A DNA stretch of 64,000 bases. Source: Lithospermum erythrorhizon (taxonomy: Eukaryota; Streptophyta; Magnoliopsida; Boraginales; Boraginaceae). A program made the position numbers and the translations under genes. Location: NCBI GenBank assembly GCA_019722365.1, contig JADFUC010000851.1:49135-113134 (forward strand). Direction: 5' to 3'. Positions 36,463 through 48,310 of the stretch are shown piece after piece. The notes beneath the pieces were generated by a model. That model was not told the DNA's origin. It did no database searches and saw nothing but the letters and a program-made list of their open reading frames with translations. How positions within the stretch are numbered: position 1 is the stretch's first letter; every line of letters starts with the position of its first letter.

Positions 36463-37799
36463 TGAAAATTTATTACAATATTAATTAAATTGATTAAAAT
36501 GAATTAATCAAATTAATTGATGATCAATCTCTAAAATGTTAAGTGAGTGATTAAGCGTTCTCGATTAAGCCTAAATTGAAATAGGTTAAGAGGAATTAAG
36601 CGTCACGGAAGGTGTCGAGTCAAAATAGAGGTTTATGCATTAGTTAACTTAAAATTTTTTAAGCTCGAACAAAGGGTTCGAGAAAATAGTCGAAATTAAA
36701 TGCCAATTAAAATTAGGGCTCGAAAAAATCCTCGATTTTATTTTATTAAAATCGGCTGTTGGCCTAAAATATAAGTTCTCGAGCTGACGTGGCTCGAAAT
36801 GAAAATACATAAAGGGCAGGGTTCGAAATGAAGGCTGAGAAGTTGGGATTGATATGAAAATATATTTGGCCTGCAGAAAAAAGATCCGAGGTCTTCTATT
36901 CTTGCAAATAGGAGCCTCTTGTCTTCTTGGGAGGCAAAAGTAATTCCTAAAATTTGGCCAGTTCGTATTTGCGCCAAGTGTGGTTAAGATCGTGGTCACT
37001 TTGAAAACGAACCAACCAATTAAAATCAAGTATTTGACGCCCGAAGGCCTATATAAACTCCCCCTCCCTTATTCATAAATTCCATCTGAGAAATGATTAG
37101 AAAATATTCAGAAAACACATGAGAAAGTACAGACAACGATCTCTAAAATTTGTTTAAGTCAAATCTTCTAAACCGCCAGTAAAATACCATGTGGTTGCTC
37201 GAAAACACCTCCAGGTAGCCAAAATAGGTGCATGAAATTAAGATTATTGCACAAATGCAGTAATTCTTCAAGTTTGAAGAAACTCTATGAGAATTTGACT
37301 CAATTCAATAGCCTTGAATATTCATGATTAAAATTAAATAACCCCCCGATTATTAAAAAAATCTTGAATGAGCATTAGATCTCATTTTTTGATTCATCCA
37401 GAGTTGATTATAAGAATCCACTAAGCGTTGTCACATAGCTGGATTCTGGAAGGCAGAAACATTTGCTAAGCCCTATCCCCAGTTAAATTGATATAAATGT
37501 TAGACGAGTCAGGGCCGGTCAGGTCGTGAAACCATGACACATATCCACCTCGTAATAGAGCACCTATCCAACTAAAATCAGGACACATATCAAGCTCAAA
37601 TCAAGCTGAGCGCATACCAAGCTCATATCAAGTTCAAATCAAGCAAGCAAGCAGACATCTTACCAAATCGTTAGCATATTCTTAGATTTCATGGTTGAAT
37701 GATCGATCTGTTCGATTTGAGAAAACACATACCTTGAGAATTTCCCCCATAGTAGGTTTGATTTTGTACCCCCCTATTATAAATAATAAAATTCTTCAT
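36463..37799 (+). mobile_element. Tat/Ogre-type 5' LTR, copy 2
   Basis: Starts TGAAAATTTATTACA and shares with copies 1 and 3 the gaattaatcaaattaattga block, aagcgttctcg, AATTAAAATTAGGGCTCGAAA, the ggagcctcttgtcttcttgg box, a TATA box (37049-37058), aaaacacctccaggtagcc, a short TCAAG stretch, and the terminal taaataataaaattcttca. About 1.34 kb. The RNase H-integrase remnant starts right behind it, so gag, protease and reverse transcriptase have been deleted between. Confidence 0.75.
37049..37058 (+). promoter_or_regulatory. LTR TATA box, copy 2
   Basis: CTATATAAAC behind an AAGGC box and in front of a C-rich stretch (tccccctccc). The same arrangement lies in copy 3 at 43481-43490. It is the best core-promoter candidate of this LTR family. 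Confidence 0.65.
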
Positions 37800-37859
37800 C
37801 ATCCCATGACAGACATCACTTTGCCATTACTCATTCACAGCTAATCGAAGTCCTCGAAA

Positions 37860-39350
37860 CAAACGTGGCGAGAATACAGCGCTCGTGTGGGGATGGAGAA
37901 CAGCTGAATTATATACTTATTTCGAAGTATGGAGATTCTGATTGGTCGCTCGGCTTGACTAATGGAGACTGATGCAGTAACAAAGCTGAGTTAGTCACGG
38001 ATATGCTAGCAAATTACTACGATCCGTAGACAAAGTCTCTATCGAGCATGTTCCCAGTAAAATGAATATGCAAGCGGATGCTTTAGCGGGCCTAGCCTCG
38101 TCCATGGCCTACCTTGAAAAAGAGGTGAATATTTCGGTGTGTGAGAAGTGGGTGATACCACCCATCTTCGAGCCACAAGAATATGAAATAGAAGACGAGG
38201 AAGAAGTCGCAGCCCTTGCTGACAGTAGTCGTTGTCCCCGGCGGTTGGGGATAACGCTTATCGACTAGTTCCAACATGGAAAGGTACCAGACAATCTAAA
38301 GCAGAAAGATGATATCATCAGGAGGGCCCTCACTTCTTGTACTATCATGGTACTCTATTCAGAAATTCGTTTGGAGAAATGCTATTATGATGCTTGTCAA
38401 ATGCAGGCATTTCAGTATGCTTGAAGCACTTGAGGAGTAATATTAGGCGCGGTCGGAAACTCCGTTTCAAATCCAAAGATGCGATGTGCTGACCCATGAT
38501 AGTCCAGGGCGCTTGGGTATGCCTGAGCATATGACCATGTCGATTACTATGCTAAGCTGTCCGTTAACCCCGAAAGCCGTTAGCGTCCGTCACGGCGACA
38601 TGGCCGTTCGATCGTAGAACTTGACAGGTAGGACCCATTACCGTGGTCCTAAAGAAGAGATACATATATCATATCTACCACGGATTACTTACCAAATGGG
38701 CGGAATGAAATCCTCATGGCCAGTGGCTGAGGAAGAAGTCGAGACTTCGCTGAAATACATCGTCACAAATAATGGTAGCGCCCCGTGCCCCTAAGATGAT
38801 AGCGGACTTATGTAATAAGTTCAAGATAAGGAAGTATCATTCCACTATGTACTATCCTGAGCTTGACGGGTTGTAGCTTTCAACAAGACATTGTGCAATC
38901 TCATGAAGAAAATCGTGAAGATATCCCGGAAAGGATTGTAGCTAGAATAGAAAAAGCTACAGGCATATCAAAACTACCTTGAGAACCGCGACCTGACTGA
39001 CAACATTCTTTGGTTTTCTGGGACTGAGTAGTCCTACATTTAAGAGGTACAAATTACCTCGCTAAGAATTGGCGGTAAATGAGAGTCTTGCTCGTGAAGA
39101 TAAGATCGTCGAAGATTCTGAGAGTTAGACTCATTAGATGACAATTTCGTTCTGTGACAAAAATTGAATGCACCGATCAAAATATGGTCATATCGGCGGG
39201 TGATATGATACTGGCGTAATAAGACGATCCGTACGAAGAACACAAAGGCGTGCTCAAATGGGCTGGCCTTTACATGATACAAGACACATCAGTGGAGCAT
39301 ACCGTGATAAGTGATGAGCTGAGCTTGGTGGGACCATGGCGTCGACACCT
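37860..39350 (+). pseudogene. Tat/Ogre RNase H-integrase remnant
   Basis: Late pol domains of a non-chromovirus Ty3/gypsy element. RNase H end: NKAELVTDMLANYY then MNMQADALAGLASSMAYLEK (37995-38121), with the D-A-L-A-LAS word typical of Tat/Ogre. A linker with VCEKWVIPPI follows, then RRAPHFLYYHGTLFRNSF-like text (about 38315-38370) at the integrase N-terminus, TDYLTKWAE (about 38680), VAPRAPKMIADLCNKFK with HSTMYYPE (38775-38860), QAYQNYLENRDLT, and VQITSLRIGG (about 39045). A C-terminal block with GDMILA and LKWAGLYMIQDT (39195-39285) closes it. Many stops; one catalytic Asp block reads NNG instead of DNG. No chromodomain, as expected for this lineage. Confidence 0.82.
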
Positions 39351-41985
39351 AAGCGATCTTATCCTTAAGCGTACGAGGATATGAGTCATAGGTGAGAGCA
39401 TAAAATACCTGAGGCATTTGGATAGGAGTTTAACTATACGCTGAATGAACTTCTGATTCTTTGATCTTCGAGAATGCGTAGGCGGCTTAGAGCAGCTCAG
39501 GCCCAGTCATAACTCATCAAAATCTCCTTTGTTCCCTAGGAGTTATCGTATGAGGCTAAGCAAAGAAGAACTTAAAAAGCAAATAAACTTACATTATCTT
39601 CATTCAAAAGGTTCATACAACCAATTAAGTAAGCGGGGAAAATAAATAAAACAAAAAGCATACGACTATAGCAAAATACATGGAATAAAAGAAAGCTAAT
39701 TCAAGGGTGATGCTCGGGGCAATATTCGAGACACCACCTTGGCCCGACTCTAGCCTGAAAGTTGGTAGAGTATCCCTCCCACAAGTAATGGCGAATGGCC
39801 CAAAGATGAAGGCTGGCTTTTATCCACCGCCTCGTGGAGTCAGCGGCGTGACTGCGTTCCATAGCCGGACTATCAACCCGATGGGCAACCTGATATATGA
39901 ACAACGGGGAGCCACAGCGTATCTGAGGAATCTAAGGGAAGCATATCGCGCGCGCAAACTACGGGGGTATCTCGACCAAATGATCTTGAGCATCCACTAT
40001 ACGAGTCTCAGCCTCGTGCAACGCCTCCTCCAAGATGGGAAGGTGAAAGGCCCTCACAGTCGGCTACTTCGCGCCTGTTAGGAAGGAAAGAAGGTGTGTA
40101 CTGCGGAGAAATTTGGTCGAGGCCATTACGAAATAAAGCGAAAGCCAAAGAGCATTGATCATCACGCCAAGCAAATCGGTCGAATCATGAAAGCAAAACA
40201 AATCAAGCCATAAGAACGGTTATGTGATCTGTGGCACATTAGCCGGAGAAGGATGAGCAAGCAACCCCGAGGACTACGTGGCGAAAGAGGCGTTAAATCC
40301 CCACTCTCCGGTGAAGAAATATCGACATCATAGTAGAAGCGGCAGTAGGAGAAGGGCGATCGTATCCAGCTTCGTATATTTTCGTACTATCAAATCAAAA
40401 AATGAAAGGCCGTAGAGTAAGCTGACGCGAGAGCGGAAGGTTTGGGGAAAGAGTAGAGCGTTCACGCACTGGCGGCGTAACAAACCCAGTGTGCTAAGAC
40501 AATGGTAGCAAAATAAAGTGAGTCAGAGCAAGTGGTCAATAGAAAGTGCGAGCAGTTCTCTTTTCGCTTTAAAATACCGTCAAAACTTATGGTCATTCCA
40601 GTCGATATATGTCTAGGCTGTGTATATATATACTAGCTAACATCAATGACTTAAAGGCGAACCGAGCATAGTGACAATGGTAGAACACGTATTCGATAAC
40701 ATCGCCCAGCTAAGGTCATAAGGAAAGTAAAGTAAAAACAACGAGCTCACTTAAAGCAGAGCTCGATTGAAAGGATCGGGAAGGGGGAATAGGAATGCAC
40801 CAAATAACATTCCTAAAGGTCCATTCTACATGTAAATACTTAAACTTACTCTGCGTGAATACAAAGTTCAAGCCAAACCAAGAAGAAAGCGAAGATAACA
40901 TCTTTGGAAAAAATAGTAAAAGTGTTTATAGGGTCGAGCGACACCTTGAAGCGTTCAGAAAATTCTAAAAAAAAAAAAAAAAAAATGAACTCTAGACGAA
41001 CTTCATTGAAAATAAATTTCACCCCAATCGAGTCTGAGGAGGAGAAACAATTCAATGAAGTTCTTTGCCAGCGAGGGAGGAAAAGCGGGAATTCTAGAGC
41101 TTCAAATCGCCATAGCTACGAGTGCGAGCGAGTTAGGAAGCCAATTCAATAATTAAAACGACCGTCTATCAAGATTATCTTTCGATAGTATAAGATAAGT
41201 CACCATTATAACGGACAAAAACATTAATATGCGAGTTTACTAGGGCTAGCATATATTTTGTGACAATCGAAAATTAAAGATGCTGTACTTTAACATACGG
41301 TCGATTTTAACAAGGCGTTCGAGACATCAAAGTCAGATGGATAAGAATGTACAAGCAAAGGCATGCCAAATTATTAAGCAAAGGCTTATCTTGATGATAA
41401 CTAATCCTAAGATCATTATGTATCTACATGAGTATCCAAAGTAATAAAGCTTTGATTTTTTTGCTAGATACATGGAATCTAAGTGTAGGAATCATCAAAT
41501 AAATGTCAAGGAACATGTTGAGAGCCATTAAAATACACAATCAAGTTGTAAAATATAAAAGGGTATAAAATTCCCTCACTTTGCTTCAAAATTCCTCAAA
41601 AGATTCTTACTTAAAGGTGAAATCGCTATCTTAATCCTCGAGCCAATTTAGCAAAAGAAAGAAAAATGACATAATTGGTTGTCGTATAGTCATTTAATAA
41701 TGTGGCGGCTAGAGGAGGTGATTATGAATGTTGATTCTACTCCTGCGTCCCACGTGCTATATGGAGCCTAATGGGCCTCTTATCCCAAAAAGCCTAAAGG
41801 CTAGTGTCTTAATGGGGACGTAAAAGACCATTCTTTGCCGAGCAGGCAAATGAACTTTCCTTTTTTTTTTTTTGGAAGCTCGAAAATTTATTAGACAAAG
41901 TGTTCGGGAATTTTTCACATGAAAAATACATCCAAAATATTTCCCGATTGAATAAAATAGGACCAAATTTGGTATGAAAATTCCA
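39351..41985. other. Untranslated region between integrase and 3' LTR of the Ogre element
   Basis: Tat/Ogre elements usually carry a long region here. It includes a GC-richer part (39700-40480) with an open plus frame at 39707-40081 (124 codons; no recognised domain) and an opposite frame at 39701-39904. It also has an A-run of about 19 bases (40967-40985), an open frame at 40904-41152 that passes through this A-run (lysine run), and a T-run at 41861. I see no supported gene. Some Tat elements have antisense frames in this place, but I could not match these. Confidence 0.4.
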
Positions 41986-41989
41986 AAAA

Positions 41990-42620
41990 TGGGATTTAAT
42001 AAACTATTAAATTCTAAAATTAAGATAATTAATTCTAAAATCCATGAGGATCAAGATTAGTTATCTTAAATATCTAGCATGACTTACATTCATGTTAGAA
42101 TGCAAATATTAATTCTGATAAATCCAAGAGAATTTTGATTAATATAAATGCAACATATCCAAATAGAGTTTAAGTTTTAAATTAAATTCTAAAGTTAAAG
42201 TAATCAATTCTAAAACCCACGTGGGTCGAGGATAACGACTTTAAATACCTAACATGGCTTAAATGCATGCTAAAAATGCAAATATTGATTCCGTTAAATC
42301 CAGTTGGATTGTCTCATCATGATAATCCCAAGTACTAAATATAACGTATTTATGTTAGTAGTAAGACTCTAGAAAATTTAATTCTCTTTAAATCGCATGG
42401 ATAGAAACTAAATGAATTCTTGCATGTATTAAATTCATGTTAACATTAAACCTCCAAATAAATAAATTACTATTAGATCCTCTATAGGTAAAGAATTATA
42501 TGGCTCTTAACATGTATTAAATTCATGTTAATACGAAACCCTCAAATAATTTAATTCTTTAACGGATTGAGAATTAAATGGGATCAATCTGAGTTGGCGT
42601 TAAATTAGACATAATTAAAT
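41990..42620 (+). repeat. Degenerate tandem repeat, units about 180 bp
   Basis: At least three diverged units. Unit 1 (about 41995-42175) reads taaactattaaattctaaaa, then taattctaaaatccatg, then tctagcatgacttacattca, then ttgattaatataaatgcaac. Unit 2 (about 42176-42350) repeats the same order with changes (taaattaaattctaaagtta, aattctaaaacccacgtggg, aacatggcttaaatgcatgc). Units 3-4 (to about 42620) are shorter, with gcatgtattaaattcatgtt recurring. Tandem repeats in front of the 3' LTR are common in Ogre-type elements. Confidence 0.7.
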
Positions 42621-42899
42621 TCTTCATTAGAAATTGATATTATTAGGGCCGAGGAGCTTAATTAAGGAGACTTAAATAACTTGTCTGAAATATGTCACAA
42701 AATACCTAAAATGAATTCAACCATCATGATCACTTAAATGACATAGGGTTCCTTGAGGATTGTGATTATATAGTCGTAGTAAGCCCTACGACAGTTATCA
42801 TCCTTGAAGTCCCCAGGTAAGCACGTATGATAATTAAGGACATGATTATAGTTAAATCTGCATTGCAAGTCGAATCATGGTACAATCCGCAATTTCTCG

Positions 42900-44631
42900 A
42901 CCTTACACGGAGGGGGAGAAGTGTTAACCAAAACCCGAGGATGAATACTAAATTAATTATTGGTCAGTCTACAAAAATACCACGTGGGCGATTAGCGTTC
43001 TCGTTAAACCTAAATTACTGATAGGGTTCCACGCGAAATTAAACATAGAATTAATCAGTCGAAATAACGGTTATACATTAATTAGTAGTAAATTATTAAA
43101 AAGCTGGAACAAGGGTTCTGAAAATAACCCGAATTAAATGCCAATTAAAATTAGGGCTCGAAAAATCCCAAATTTTATTAAAACATCAATTTATTTGGCT
43201 GAAATAAAGTACGGAAGTCACGCGTGGTTCAAAATGAAGACTACAGAAACTGCGGGGTTCAAGCGAACTCGGGGAAGTTCGGGATTGATATGAAAATATA
43301 TTTGACCTAGAAAAAAGATCTGGAATCTTCCTATTACTACAAATAGGAGCCTCTTTTTGTCTTCTTGGAGGCAAAGTAATTCTTAAAAATTTGTGATTCG
43401 AGATCTTTCGAAATTCAACATTTAGTCGTGATCCAGCGAAAGCAGACCAACTTGATAAGTAAGTATCCGAAGCCCAGGGCCTATATAAACCCCCCTCCCA
43501 TTCGAAAATTCCATCTAAGAAATCATTAGAAAATATTGAAGCTTGCCAGAAAGGAGAAAACGATCTACGAAATTTATTTAAGTTAAATCTTTTAAACCAC
43601 ACACCAAAAAAACCACGTGTTGGCTGGAAAACACCTGAGAGTAGCAAAATAGAGGCGCTGAAATTTAGATTATTGCCTGGCATTAGTGCTTCCAAGTTCG
43701 AAGCAAAATCTATAAATGCGACTGATTTACGGAAAGGCGCTTGAATATTCGGCGTTAAGCTAAATTGCCGTTGATCGTTTCAAAAATCTTGAATGAACAC
43801 CTATAGATCTATTATTTGAGTTTATCAGTTCAGGATATAGGAGCTGGCGAGCGTTAGGTCCATAAGCTGGATTCGAGCGAGAAACTCTTATTTCTTAAGG
43901 CCACTTGTCTAGTTTGTAATGGTCGGCACCCATTATTGATTATCACTTTAGCAACAAGTTGCTAAATTTGTTATAGTAAAGGTTGAAACAACATTTGCTT
44001 CAAAACTAAATCAAATCAACAAATCGGTCTGTGATAAGCTCCTAAGGCGATATAGTACAAGTAAGAGCGGCAGTTGACGTTGCTTCACCCATCGCTCCAT
44101 AGAACTTCAAGCCGAATTCGTATCAAATCCAAATCCCGTCGAATTGAGTCTCGTTAGGTCTCACACACTGAGTAGTAGCCTATCGTCACAAAGTTAAATT
44201 TGTGACGTGAAGTCGCCATCGGCGCCCAAAATGCAACACGAAAACTGCGATAAAGTCCGTGAGTCTAAAGTGGACAGAAATCAAGTCCAAGCCCAAGATC
44301 CGTCCAGCATATCTGAGAATCTGTTCTTAAGCACTCCCGAACCATGCTCAGTCGAGACAGTCTCGGTCCATCGAAGCAGGGCAACATATCCATTTCGTAA
44401 TAAAAGCGCTATCAATGTAGTCGAGCTTCAGTCGGCTGAAATCAGCCCGGCTCGTACGAAGCTCATATCAAGTTCAAATCAAGCAAGCAAGCCAGACATC
44501 TCACCGTCGTCGACAAATATGTAGGGACTCATAGTTTGTGATCGATCCTCTTTAATTTGATAAAACATCTGTTTGAAGAATTTTCCCCTACAGTGGTTTA
44601 TTTTATTTTATTATAAATAATAAAATTCTTA
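42900..44631 (+). mobile_element. Tat/Ogre-type 3' LTR, copy 3
   Basis: Third direct copy of the family. It has taattagtagtaaattattaaa, AATTAAAATTAGGGCTCGAAA (43143), the ggagcctctttttgtcttct box, TATA (43481-43490), aaaacacctgagagtagcaa, gctcatatcaagttcaaatc (44461), and the terminal ttataaataataaaattctt. Start approximate: it becomes recognisable near 42900 and clear by 42976. With copy 2 it brackets the RNase H-integrase remnant, so the two probably belong to one element. A minus frame at 43186-43695 (169 codons) is an LTR by-product. Confidence 0.72.
43481..43490 (+). promoter_or_regulatory. LTR TATA box, copy 3
   Basis: CTATATAAAC behind CCCAGGGC and before CCCCCCTCCC, in the same place as in copy 2. 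Confidence 0.65.
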
Positions 44632-45800
44632 ACTTAATTCTGATTATGTATCTTTGTATTTCAAAACTAATATATTATAACATTACATGCAAATTAATAT
44701 ATTATTGCCACATAATTTTAAAATTAATACTAATTACTTTAAAATATATACATGAAATGAATATTAATATTATTTCATCTTATTATTTTATAATAAATAA
44801 ATAAATAAAATCTATAATTAATGAATTTATCTTTGCCCGTATTTTTCTTTGTCAATTCCTAGAATGTAAAAAAGTAAAAAGTAAATTACTCAATAAATTA
44901 AATACAAATTACTTGTAAATAAAATCTATAGTTAATTAATAAATAAATAAAATCTATAAATTAGTAAAAAAGTACCTTAAACATGTAAACTGATAATTAA
45001 TTTAAACTTTATCATTGGTTGGTTAATTTAAAAAGAAAAAGTAGTGAAAAAGTATATTGTGAATGTAAAAGTGTAATTTTCTATACTAGAATGATAAATA
45101 AATTAAAAACTCCAAACTTTCAAAGCTAGAATGACAAGTAATTTTATTTGGAGGGAGTATTAATTTTTTTTATTTGTAAATTAGCGTTGAAGAATATGAT
45201 TACATAGTAACGATTAAATAGTATTACAAATTGCGAATACAAAAATTCTTAACTAAAGACAGCTAGAGTAATGCTATATAGAAAGTAGAATAAATATTAT
45301 CTCTCCAAAAAGAGTTGAACCCAAGACCTCATAGTGGAACCTTGGATCAAATGTCAATGGGCTATTAAGCCATCGACGGATGGAGTATTAACTTAATATA
45401 TTTATTTGTATTATTTATTCTTAGTATCATATATAAAATATGTAAGATAAATTATTTGATTCTTATAACATACAAAAGAAAGTAATTGAATTGTTCGAAA
45501 CAATTCCTTTCCTATGTGCATTACTTTATCACATTTATTCTATTATCTATGAGTTCTTGAGCTGCCGATCCAGCAGAACTACTCAAAAGAGAAAGAAGTA
45601 TTATCCAAGATATTTCAAATTCTTCTTTATATAAATACATGGAAATTTTGAAGTAAATAATTATATAAACAAGAATTTTGTTTCAAACTTCATGGTATTA
45701 TGAAATACATTAATTTTCATTGAAATTTTGGTGTAAATTCAATGAAACAAGAAATGACCCATTCTTCATAATACATATTTTTTGTGTATTAAGCGGTGAT
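44632..45800. other. AT-rich DNA with a MITE end
   Basis: No gene. Around 45061-45163 the text agtgtaattttctatactag ... ggagggagtatt ends in a GGAGGGAGTA terminus of the mariner/Stowaway-like MITE type (TA target). The other terminus was not found. At 45310-45375 the phrase gttgaacccaagacctcata resembles tRNA-related or SINE-like pieces common in plant genomes, but it is too short to assign. Confidence 0.35.
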
Positions 45801-46319
45801 CACTACTAGAAAAAGAAATAGTGGTTATGGGCAAAACAAACTGTTGCATAATGGTGGCTACTTGGCAACGAGTTTGCCATAACTATGCAACGGGCGCAAA
45901 AAGCGGGTTAAATTTTGGGTCAGTATTGCTACCGTTGTGATAGTTGGGTATCCGTTGCTTGTTGAGTTTGCAAGGAATTAATTAATTTAATTTTGTTTAA
46001 ACTTTTATTCTTTAGCTGTTGCAAAAACATGGCACTTTGTTTGAGCTAACAATTGAAAACAATGTAGTATGATTTTATAACATTACATATTTCCTTTAAC
46101 CTATACTTGATGCAATTACGTTGCATCTTTAATCGTAACTATTCTGACGAAACATTCGCCCGATGGGTTTAGCGCAATTTGGCGGCAGGCCTTCATAAGA
46201 ATTGTGGCAAATAATAAAGGCCGTTACAAATTTGTTTGAATCGAGCTGATTAGCGTGCGGGATTCTGGCAAAGGTTTCATAAGGTCCGTGGCAAGATTAT
46301 TTCCTGATCACGTAGTAGT
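45801..46319 (+). mobile_element. Short non-autonomous CACTA element
   Basis: Starts CACTACTAGAAAAAG, the classical plant CACTA terminus. The probable other end is near 46311-46319 (cgtagtagt), a damaged inverse. About 0.5 kb, with no coding capacity. Near both ends short words (GTTGC/GCAAC, GGCAA/TTGCC, tgtggcaaa) recur in both directions, as subterminal transposase-binding repeats do in this superfamily. It could have been moved by a transposase of the type decayed at 7.3-10.3 kb, but no shared terminus proves that. The 3-base target duplication is not clear. Confidence 0.6.
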
Positions 46320-46521
46320 ACTTTATTTCTTAACAAATGTAAAAAAGTTTATAACAATATTATTATACCATATGCATAATTTATCTATTAAAATAAATGA
46401 TACATCGTGATAACAATTGAATATGTTTAATTCACTCAAAGTATTCACGAAAACAACTGAAGTGTTTTGAAATTGTTTAATTCACTCTAAGTATTCACAA
46501 AATTCATACTCCCTTTATATC

Positions 46522-48049
46522 TGATAACCGCTGAAATGCGAAGTGTTTTGGGGAAATTATTTATTATTTTTGTTGATTTAATTATAAAAACATGTTTTAA
46601 ATGAGAGATAATTTATAGGTTGAAAAATAAAATTGATGATGTTAAATTAACTTTGGCGTTGTATGTGAGCTACATACCAAATTTATTGATTTTAAAAGGA
46701 GTTTAACTATTCATTTTGATTTATAGATTGTTAAAGTGACTAGCATTGCATTTAAATGGAGAAAAATGGTTTTGAGGAATAAAATCGGTTTTTTTGAGAA
46801 TGGTTGGGATCTTGCTCGCATTTTGAGCTAAAGTGAAAAATGATACTTTAAAAGGTTAAATTCTAAAATAATAATAATATTTGAGATGATATTTTAGGTA
46901 GTTAAGTGTTTGTTCAAATCTTAAAATAGTCTGAGCTCAAAAGTTATAATAAAACTATATTAGAATTAAAAAGCATAAATGATGAGATGTTAACATGAAA
47001 TCGTTTTTGAATAGGAGTTAGAGCCAGTTAGCGGGTAGCTAGTTGAATCTTTGTAGATTTAAGCTTTGGCTCGAGGTAGTACATATCTAGCATTATGGTA
47101 ACTTAGTACATGGTGTTTATGTGAATTGATATATATGTGTGTCATTGGATTTGAGTTGTGAATACCGAATCGGTAGATAAAACCGCGTGTCGGCATTACC
47201 GCGAGGAAACGAGTAGATGTAGAAGTGTATATATATATTTATACATATGCTCCTTGTTTAATTTTTAATAGCCATAGGAGTCTTTATGATGGGAGGTTAG
47301 TACTATGTTAATAATGTACTCTGAAATTAGCCGATGGTTTCTACTTGTATTCATAGGAACTTGATGTTAGATTCGTAAGTTGTGTATTTGTCTGACCGTT
47401 GATGCGTTTGACCTTATATTATTATGCCCCGTGTTTATGATTTAAATTATGCCTATAAGGATCTATGCCTTTATCTTTGTGCGATATGTGTGGTTGGTTA
47501 CAACCCGTGCGATGTTATTCAGCAGCGGCTTTATACGTGTGCGTGTGTGTGGTTAGTTCTGACGATGCGATGTTATTCGCTAAACTTTGTTCTTACCCCA
47601 CTTTCTCATGGAATTTTATGCCTAGGTTGTTAGGAGTTGATTGCCGAGGTTGCAGAGGAGCTACGTTGGCAAGTTGCTAAATAAGATCGTAGGTGAGACG
47701 GTGTTGGCTAGAAGTCTCAGTAGTCAGCCATTATTGATTCCTTTTCGTGTTCACCAGCGTATGTTGTATTTTGAGTCGTGTTGGGCCGTCCCTATTCTTT
47801 GTGATGTATTTCGAGATTATGTCGTTATGATGTTTGGTTGTATTATTCAGACTTTGATGTATGATTATATGTTGGATGATGTGTTTTAGTGGTGTGTTAT
47901 TGGTTCACCCCGATGGATAAAAGTATTTATTATTATTATTATCAATTGAAGTCTTTTTATGTTGTCATCCATCAATTGGTGACTACGAATTGTGCATTTG
48001 ATTATGATCACAACCTCGGGGCTGACACGACTGGCGTAGGTGGATTACA
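46522..48049 (+). mobile_element. Chromovirus-type 5' LTR (different subfamily)
   Basis: Begins TGATAACCGCTGAAATGCG (46522) and ends gtaggtggattaca (48049), 1528 bases. It is fixed by the primer-binding site four bases later and by the gag start behind. It differs from the 2.6 kb Tekay LTRs in length and sequence. The section 47930-48030 (tattattattattatcaatt, caacctcggggctgacacga) is the usual R-U5 end. Open frames at 47424-47889 lie within the LTR and have no domain. Confidence 0.72.
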
Positions 48050-48053
48050 ATTT

Positions 48054-48066
48054 TAGTATCGAGCCC
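48054..48066 (+). promoter_or_regulatory. Primer-binding site (initiator tRNA-Met type)
   Basis: Reads TAGTATCGAGCCC, one substitution and one deletion from the tRNA-Met complement TGGTATCAGAGCC, and is followed by taggtttaagg as in chromoviruses. It lies just behind the LTR terminus. Confidence 0.75.
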
Positions 48067-48198
48067 TAGGTTTAAGGTCTATATGGTGTCTTGTGTGGTT
48101 ATGTCCCTAGGTTTACAGTTGTTAAGGAGTTGTCGATATTTGAGTCTTCTTTTAGAGTATGACTGTTCCTTTCTTTCCTTATATCGTAGACTATTAGG

Positions 48199-48276
48199 AT
48201 GCCACCATGTAGGTCTATTCGTTTGGGTGCTGCGAGAGGTGCATCAAGAGGGCTGAGAAGGTGTCGGAGGAGATAA
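48199..48276 (+). pseudogene. First codons of chromovirus gag
   Basis: An ATG opens MPPCRSIRLGAARGASRGLR and stops after 25 codons. Chromovirus gag proteins characteristically begin MPPRR followed by an Arg/Gly-rich tail, so this is a gag start with a Cys substitution and an early stop. Identity is lost after about 48310 and unrelated AT-rich DNA follows, so the rest of the element is gone. Confidence 0.7.
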
Positions 48277-48310
48277 AGGTGCAGTGTCGGAGGAGCTAAG
48301 GTGCAAGAGG

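Noticed and set aside
43186..43695. 169-codon minus-strand frame, the longest of the window
   Set aside because: It lies wholly in an Ogre-type LTR; frames at the matching place in the sister LTR (36649-37029) differ. No domain.
45310..45375. tRNA-derived SINE-like phrase (gttgaacccaagacctcata)
   Set aside because: No A box at the right distance, no tail and no flanking duplication; too short.
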